DNA of 64,000 nucleotides from a virus, in the IMG/VR virus record IMGVR_UViG_3300024252_000004, positions 216,770 to 280,769 of that record. One strand, 5' to 3'. Of the stretch, positions 59,796 through 64,000 are shown piece by piece. The translations under genes were made by a program, and so were the position numbers. Below the pieces are notes generated by a model that saw nothing but the letters and a program-made list of their open reading frames with translations, had not been told where the DNA came from and ran no database searches. Numbering within the stretch: the first letter of the stretch is position 1; every line of letters begins with the position of its first letter.

Positions 59796-60142
59796 GGGCA
59801 GAAAGATTAATTTTACCGGAAGCTATCAGTATATATCACCACCCTTTAAATCAGATGTATGTTATTGATGGCCTTGATCGGCTTGGTCCCCTTGGTTCCA
59901 TTAGACTTAACTCTAGGTATCTTTACAGTACGCCGGGGTTTGATCGGAAGCAGGGTCGCACAGCAGGGATGCTTCCGAGAACTTATTTTTGGGGATATAA
60001 TGGTAGGCTGAGAATTCAGATTAATAACAAATACATATCGAGTGCTTGTTTGTCTCGCTTTATGAAGGTGCTTGATGCACAAGAGCGATTTGAAATGGAG
60101 GAGGCGCTTCCAGAAATATTGGATCTACTAAACTACAGATAA
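59792..60142 (+). CDS. LG-F-EE family small protein, member 6
   Basis: 116 residues, ATGA overlap. The most divergent of the tandem set: end CLSRFMKVLDAQERFEMEEA, core LDRLGPLGSIRLN. Confidence 0.7.
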   Translation: MRAERLILPEAISIYHHPLNQMYVIDGLDRLGPLGSIRLNSRYLYSTPGFDRKQGRTAGMLPRTYFWGYNGRLRIQINNKYISSACLSRFMKVLDAQERFEMEEALPEILDLLNYR

Positions 60143-60147
60143 AGGGC

Positions 60148-60501
60148 ATGAAACCTATATTCGTAGAAAACAGTAAGATACCCGTATGGCTCAGTGCAGT
60201 CTCTCCGTTGGACGAGATAGCAGCGATTACCATATTTCCTTTCGTCTTTTCGAGAGGAACGATTGACGAAGCCACTCGCAACCATGAGACGATTCATTTC
60301 CAACAGTACCTTGAAACATTGGTAGTTGGATTCTTAGTTCTCTATCTTTTCGATTACCTAAAGGGATTGAAGAAGTATGATGATGGTGGTGAAGCTTACT
60401 ATCAGATAAGAGCAGAGCAAGAAGCATATGAATACGGTCACGAGCTTGACTACTTGGAGACAAGGAAGCGTTGGGAGTGGCTGAAAAAATACGAGGTTTA
60501 A
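60148..60501 (+). CDS. HExxH membrane-associated putative metalloprotease
   Basis: 117 residues. RNHETIHFQQYLE contains HExxH, and EQEAYEYG offers a third zinc ligand. A hydrophobic segment between them (LVVGFLVLYLFDYL) suggests a membrane helix. Small proteins of this kind occur in phages and bacteria without known function. Confidence 0.65.
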   Translation: MKPIFVENSKIPVWLSAVSPLDEIAAITIFPFVFSRGTIDEATRNHETIHFQQYLETLVVGFLVLYLFDYLKGLKKYDDGGEAYYQIRAEQEAYEYGHELDYLETRKRWEWLKKYEV

Positions 60502-60502
60502 A

Positions 60503-61033
60503 ATGTCTTACGAAACTGATTTGCTTGCTGCACAAGAATGGGCAGCAGAGAAACATGAAGGTCAGTTCTATGCCGGTGGTCCCTACACGGATCACCTGAA
60601 TCATGTCTATCAGGTATTGATTCGATTCGGATATAATCCTAACAGAGTAGACGCTGACAAGGCGCATCTTCAGCTTTCAAGAGACCTTACTATTGCTGCG
60701 TTGCTTCATGACATTGTTGAAGATACAGATGTAACTGTAAAGGATGTTAAAAAGAAGTTCGGCAAGAGGATTGCTTCTCTTGTTAATGGGGTAACTAATG
60801 AACCCGGAGCTAACAGGAAGATCCGTCATCAGAAGACTTACTACAAGACCAAGAGCATTCCCGATGCCTTCACTCTTAAGCAGGCCGACCGTATTGCGAA
60901 CATTGAAAAGTGCAGAGCAACGCATAACGGTTTGATTAATATGTACCGAAAGGAATGGGAAGGCTTCAAGGCAGAGTTCGAGGGTTACGGAGATAAGTAC
61001 ATGTGGGAATATCTTGAGCGCATTATCTCTTAG
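60503..61033 (+). CDS. HD-domain alarmone hydrolase, SpoT/MESH1-like
   Basis: 176 residues with AAEKHEGQFYAGGPYTDHL, LLHDIVEDTDV (HD-ED) and KQADRIANIEKC, the full small (p)ppGpp-hydrolase signature, better conserved than the copy at 31063. Start ATG 60503 one base after the previous stop. Confidence 0.87.
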   Translation: MSYETDLLAAQEWAAEKHEGQFYAGGPYTDHLNHVYQVLIRFGYNPNRVDADKAHLQLSRDLTIAALLHDIVEDTDVTVKDVKKKFGKRIASLVNGVTNEPGANRKIRHQKTYYKTKSIPDAFTLKQADRIANIEKCRATHNGLINMYRKEWEGFKAEFEGYGDKYMWEYLERIIS

Positions 61034-61079
61034 AAGACGAACCTATAAGCGTCAGAAGCTTAGAGGTCTTACTAAGATA

Positions 61080-61535
61080 ATGTGGACGATAGATGATAAT
61101 GGAGGCTGGGTGCAACCAGATTGGTATTATGAAATAAGCGTTGGGATCGTTCGGTTTCCAGAACAGAAGGCTGAACGGTTCCAAGCTTACAAAGCTCTAC
61201 AGGCAGGCTACGGTATTTACCTAAAGGATATCGTAAGCTCTGGTGGTTTCGATTCTCCATACTATGTTGATTCGTTTGTGTTAGAATGCAATGATCTCAC
61301 CAAGTGGAAAGAGATCAATGTTGAATCATCGATGAAAAACAAATTTGAGTGGTTTGATTCGGGAACTATGAGTCATCATGTTCGTATGCTGAAAGAACTT
61401 GAGTCTGTTGGCTGCAAGATGATTTACATAAATCGTGAAATGGTAGGTGGGGAATCCCTTATCGATAGAATCCCTGAGGAGTATTCGGAAGATTTCATTT
61501 GCAATATCGAATGGTTTAAAATGTTGATGAACTGA
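61080..61535 (+). CDS. Hypothetical protein, 151 aa
   Basis: ATG 61080; the frame is also open from TTG 61014 inside the HD gene. Alpha/beta protein rich in W and Y (GGWVQPDWYYEIS). Unknown. Confidence 0.6.
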   Translation: MWTIDDNGGWVQPDWYYEISVGIVRFPEQKAERFQAYKALQAGYGIYLKDIVSSGGFDSPYYVDSFVLECNDLTKWKEINVESSMKNKFEWFDSGTMSHHVRMLKELESVGCKMIYINREMVGGESLIDRIPEEYSEDFICNIEWFKMLMN

Positions 61536-61577
61536 TTGACTTCTGTGTGTCGGCGAGGTAATAAGGAGGGACAGCAT

Positions 61578-61653
61578 TGGGGATTGGTGTAATTGGCAAC
61601 ACGTTCGGTTCTGGCCCGGAAGAGTATAGGTTCGATCCCTATATCCCCAGCCA
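61578..61653 (+). tRNA. tRNA-Gln(CTG), CCA encoded
   Basis: Acceptor TGGGGAT/ATCCCCA, D stem GTGT/ACAC, anticodon stem TTCGG/CCGGA with loop TTCTGGC (CTG), T stem ATAGG/CCTAT, G73, CCA. The U1-A72 pair is the usual glutamine identity. Confidence 0.95.
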
Positions 61654-61668
61654 CACAAAGGAGATACC

Positions 61669-61926
61669 ATGGCAAAAGACATTCTATATAGACAGTGCAG
61701 CTTTGTTTGCGAGAGAGACGGCGGAGAATGTACCACAGTTGCATGGATTCCAGAAAAGAAAAACGGCACAAAAATTGAGCCTGGAGTTAAAGTAACCTTT
61801 AAGGATTCCTCTGACGACACTCAGTGGTGGACCGTTCGGTCTGTTGGTGATAAAACAATGACAGAGAGCAGAGTGAAAGAGAAGGAACGTCTCAATAGAA
61901 GATACAGAGAGACTACCGACATCTGA
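61669..61926 (+). CDS. Hypothetical basic protein, 85 aa
   Basis: ATG 61669 behind AAAGGAG, between the two tRNA-Gln genes. Contains QCSFVCERDGGEC (three cysteines, possibly metal binding), a small SH3-like beta part and a basic helix. Unknown. Confidence 0.7.
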   Translation: MAKDILYRQCSFVCERDGGECTTVAWIPEKKNGTKIEPGVKVTFKDSSDDTQWWTVRSVGDKTMTESRVKEKERLNRRYRETTDI

Positions 61927-61932
61927 TAACAT

Positions 61933-62008
61933 TGGGGTATAGTTCAATTGGTAGAGCACTGGCCTTTGACACCAGTTGTTGTAGGTTCGAGTCCTACTGC
62001 CCCAGCCA
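61933..62008 (+). tRNA. tRNA-Gln(TTG), CCA encoded
   Basis: Acceptor TGGGGTA/TGCCCCA, loop CTTTGAC (TTG), T stem GTAGG/CCTAC, G73, CCA. One C-A mismatch closes the anticodon stem. Confidence 0.93.
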
Positions 62009-62019
62009 CAGGAGAGCGT

Positions 62020-62289
62020 ATGTTCTTCAAGAAAAAGAAGCCTTGGTATGCTTGCGAGCCTCCCTACATGAAAAGGGAGGACCAGATAGCTTGGTTTAGA
62101 ACGGTAGAGGAACTTAGAGATCCCGACGAGGATATTCCGAGAGAGTTGCCGGGACAGAATATGTATCGCTGCCTTAATGGTAATTGCGATGAACCGACTT
62201 ATGAAAAGTTTTGTTCACGGTGCATCTGTGACCATGACTGCCTTGGCGCCTCATTGAATGAGAGAAAAAATGAAGACTCTTTATATTGA
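62020..62289 (+). CDS. Small cysteine-rich protein, 89 aa
   Basis: ATG 62020 behind AGGAGAG; the frame open from 61948 would cross the tRNA. Basic start, then CLNGNCDEPTYEKFCSRCIC, a zinc-binding cysteine cluster. Overlaps the ATP-grasp gene. Confidence 0.65.
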   Translation: MFFKKKKPWYACEPPYMKREDQIAWFRTVEELRDPDEDIPRELPGQNMYRCLNGNCDEPTYEKFCSRCICDHDCLGASLNERKNEDSLY

Positions 62290-63103
62290 AACTGGTATTG
62301 AAGAAGAGTACGAGAATGCTCTTATCGCATCAGCTAAGAAGATTGGCTGGAATGTTGTGACGATTATGCATATTCCATTTGGGGATATGTTCATCTATCA
62401 TAACGATGGCTATACGGGCAACCCTGTCAGAAAAGAAGACCTTGAGAATGAAAACTCTTGGTACCATGGCAGCATATCCGGTGGGAAAGCTGCACAGAGA
62501 GCCACCAAGTGGAAGGTTCATGCACCTTGGCAGCAGCTAAGGTGCTCCGTTTACTATGAGAAGCTGGGCGATCTTATCCTTCAGAAGGATCATAGGTTTG
62601 AAACGCTTGAAAGCATCTATGCCAAAAAGGATGAGCTTTACAATTCCTCTCTTGTTGAGGAAGATACCTTATTCTTTAGGCCAGATGGTAACGGAAAGGA
62701 ATTTACAGGAGGTTGTATTGCTTCGGACGAGTGGGAAAAGAAGTATAAACTGATTACTTTTTATGATCCACCGATGGACACAAGGGTGGTTGTCGCAAGA
62801 CCTCAGAAGATCCAAGCTGAAGCAAGATTTCTCATTGTTGATGGGAAGCTGATTACAGGTTCTTATTACAGAACCGGTGGGCAGACCGTAAGACTTGAGG
62901 CAGCAGGAGACCTCATTGAAACTGGTAAGTCGATACTGCAAGGGGCACTGTCAAGAGGATACAATCCTTCTCCCTCTTGGGTCTTAGACTTGGCTCAAAC
63001 AAATGGCGTATGGTATATCATCGAGGTGGGTGCAACGTCCTGCTGCGGATTATACAAGTGCAATACAGATGCTTTTATGGAGGCGTTGGATGGGATTATC
63101 TAA
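62270..63103 (+). CDS. ATP-grasp protein, R2K/DUF4343-like
   Basis: About 277 residues, ATG 62270 behind GAGAG. FFRPDGNGKEFTGG, ARFLIVDGKLITGSYYRTGG and WVLDLAQTNGVWYIIEVG mark the ATP-binding and metal sites of the R2K-type ATP-grasp group found in phages. Such enzymes join a carboxylate to an amine, for example peptide-tagging. Substrate unknown. Confidence 0.78.
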   Translation: MKTLYIETGIEEEYENALIASAKKIGWNVVTIMHIPFGDMFIYHNDGYTGNPVRKEDLENENSWYHGSISGGKAAQRATKWKVHAPWQQLRCSVYYEKLGDLILQKDHRFETLESIYAKKDELYNSSLVEEDTLFFRPDGNGKEFTGGCIASDEWEKKYKLITFYDPPMDTRVVVARPQKIQAEARFLIVDGKLITGSYYRTGGQTVRLEAAGDLIETGKSILQGALSRGYNPSPSWVLDLAQTNGVWYIIEVGATSCCGLYKCNTDAFMEALDGII

Positions 63104-63485
63104 AGAAGAAGTCGTAGAAGGAATGCTGCACGAACTCAAAAGGGAAGGCATGTGGCGTTCTCAAGCTAAGGCTCTTATCGACAGAGTCTTTAAGCCAAGG
63201 TATCTTCATGGATTTGAAATCGAAGAAAAATGGGAAATGCCTGAGCCTCCAAGAGAGGGGCTAATCCCCTGCTTTGATTTTCACGGTTGCGACGGACTCA
63301 GCCTATATTGGTGGGATGAATCATGGGGAAAGTATCCTAGTTTTTTAAAAGCCTGGGAGATGATAGAAGCCGAAGGAATAGAAGACACATTGAGTAATGA
63401 AAATCCTGTGATCGATCCTGACACTGGAGGCGCAATGTATAAGTCTTGTATGGATGCGTTTAGGGAGTTAGGTTTTAATGGGTAG
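63090..63485 (+). CDS. Hypothetical protein, 131 aa
   Basis: Start ATG 63090 behind GGAGG, overlapping the ATP-grasp end. Acidic and aromatic (LSLYWWDESWGKYPSF). Unknown. Confidence 0.65.
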   Translation: MGLSKEEVVEGMLHELKREGMWRSQAKALIDRVFKPRYLHGFEIEEKWEMPEPPREGLIPCFDFHGCDGLSLYWWDESWGKYPSFLKAWEMIEAEGIEDTLSNENPVIDPDTGGAMYKSCMDAFRELGFNG

Positions 63486-63657
63486 ATGGGATTACATGGG
63501 TCAGCCAAGTTTCAACCCTCCAAACGATGACTGTCCAGAATGTAAGGAAGCATCAAGGACATATTTCGTTGGAGCAAAGAAGGTTGATGGGGTGACTCAG
63601 CGTAGGTATACCTGCGAACATAAACACGAATGGATCGAAAGGGAAGGCGATGAATAA
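63478..63657 (+). CDS. Small zinc-finger-like protein, 59 aa
   Basis: ATG 63478 overlaps the previous stop; TAA 63655-63657. DDCPECKEAS and YTCEHKHEW give a C2-CH metal site. Unknown. Confidence 0.6.
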   Translation: MGRWDYMGQPSFNPPNDDCPECKEASRTYFVGAKKVDGVTQRRYTCEHKHEWIEREGDE

Positions 63658-63988
63658 CATTTACACAGAGGCATTTCAAAACATTTCTTGTGTTAGAGAG
63701 TTAACGATTGACGACTTTGTTCTTCCCGCTCTTGAATCTGCTGACGTTGTTTATGGAAAAGGTGCAAAAATTTATAAACTTTACGGCACAAAGTTCGCTG
63801 TGATGACTCATTCGGATCAATTCAAAAGCACACCAAACCAGATTACTTGGTATGAGGTGATGGGAGTCAATGAGGATGATTCCAGGATTGAGTTTATTAA
63901 TCTGATCGAAAAAGAGGTAGAAGATAAGATCCCAAATGAAATGTATGAAGAGATTCAATTTTTCATTAAGGCTTCGCAGAGAAGCTGA
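63650..63988 (+). CDS. Hypothetical protein, 112 aa
   Basis: ATG 63650 overlaps the previous gene. Alpha/beta, acidic end. Unknown. Confidence 0.65.
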   Translation: MNNIYTEAFQNISCVRELTIDDFVLPALESADVVYGKGAKIYKLYGTKFAVMTHSDQFKSTPNQITWYEVMGVNEDDSRIEFINLIEKEVEDKIPNEMYEEIQFFIKASQRS

Positions 63989-64000
63989 TGTCTGACAGAT
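63988..64000 (+). CDS. Start of a gene cut by the window edge
   Basis: ATG 63988 overlaps the preceding stop (TGATG) and reads MSDR before the window ends. The overlap style matches the rest of the genome. Confidence 0.4.

Overview
The window reads as part of a large (jumbo-type) tailed bacteriophage genome. About 110 short, tightly packed, mostly plus-strand genes overlap by a few bases (TAATG, ATGA). There are nine tRNA genes, four HNH endonucleases plus a fragment of a fifth, a repeated phage-type promoter, and many translation, RNA-repair, NAD and CoA genes. No virion structural gene is recognisable. TAA, TAG and TGA all end genes cleanly, so the standard bacterial code applies. The host cannot be named. 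The tRNA-His has A at position 73, a state best known from alphaproteobacteria, which is only a weak hint.

Layout. 0-6 kb: DNA ligase, a broken copy of a repeat-protein gene, then a JAMM peptidase, a small possible ubiquitin-like protein, a large unknown and an E1/ThiF-like enzyme. 6-13 kb: one minus-strand gene, small paralogs, a structured RNA, and an operon with a large AAA+ ATPase and a 499-aa unknown. 13-19 kb: 2H phosphoesterase, HNH gene, a metallophosphoesterase interrupted by a bypass-like element, a CinA/nucleotidyltransferase fusion, a second HNH gene, tRNA-Thr and a SLOG-like gene. 19.5-24.7 kb: tandem promoters, a probably highly expressed small protein, a paralog of the 499-aa protein, a second E1-like enzyme and a 541-aa zinc-ribbon protein. 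24.9-30 kb: RNA-repair kinase and nucleotidyltransferase, then CoaD, CoaE and a thioesterase. 30-38 kb: tRNAs, alarmone-hydrolase-like HD protein, a minimal HisRS split by a stop codon, tRNA-binding OB protein, NAD kinase and an HNH gene. 38-45 kb: AsnRS, HNH cassette, RNA ligase, four tandem repeat-protein genes, RNase H. 45-53 kb: two Pth2 proteins, macro domain, NMNAT-Nudix, NAMPT, NADAR. 53-64 kb: peptide deformylase, LysRS, AAA ATPase, nucleotidyltransferase, a tandem small-protein family, second HD hydrolase, two tRNA-Gln and an ATP-grasp protein. The only non-coding stretch approaching 300 bases is 45737-45993, in which I see nothing.

How the genes may work together. tRNAs, three tRNA synthetases, Pth2, deformylase, RNA ligase, kinase and RlaP-like nucleotidyltransferase would keep translation running and repair host-cleaved tRNA. 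NAMPT, NMNAT-like proteins, NAD kinase, macro and NADAR proteins would rebuild NAD and remove ADP-ribose marks, which fits counter-defence. The JAMM, E1-like and AAA genes suggest a protein-conjugation or unfolding system not assignable to a named one. The most unusual local features are a 14-nt gap with matched His codons and a hairpin at 14779-14801, directly downstream of an HNH gene as in the T4 gene 60/mobA arrangement, and a +1 frame change at a UGA in the HisRS gene at 31803.
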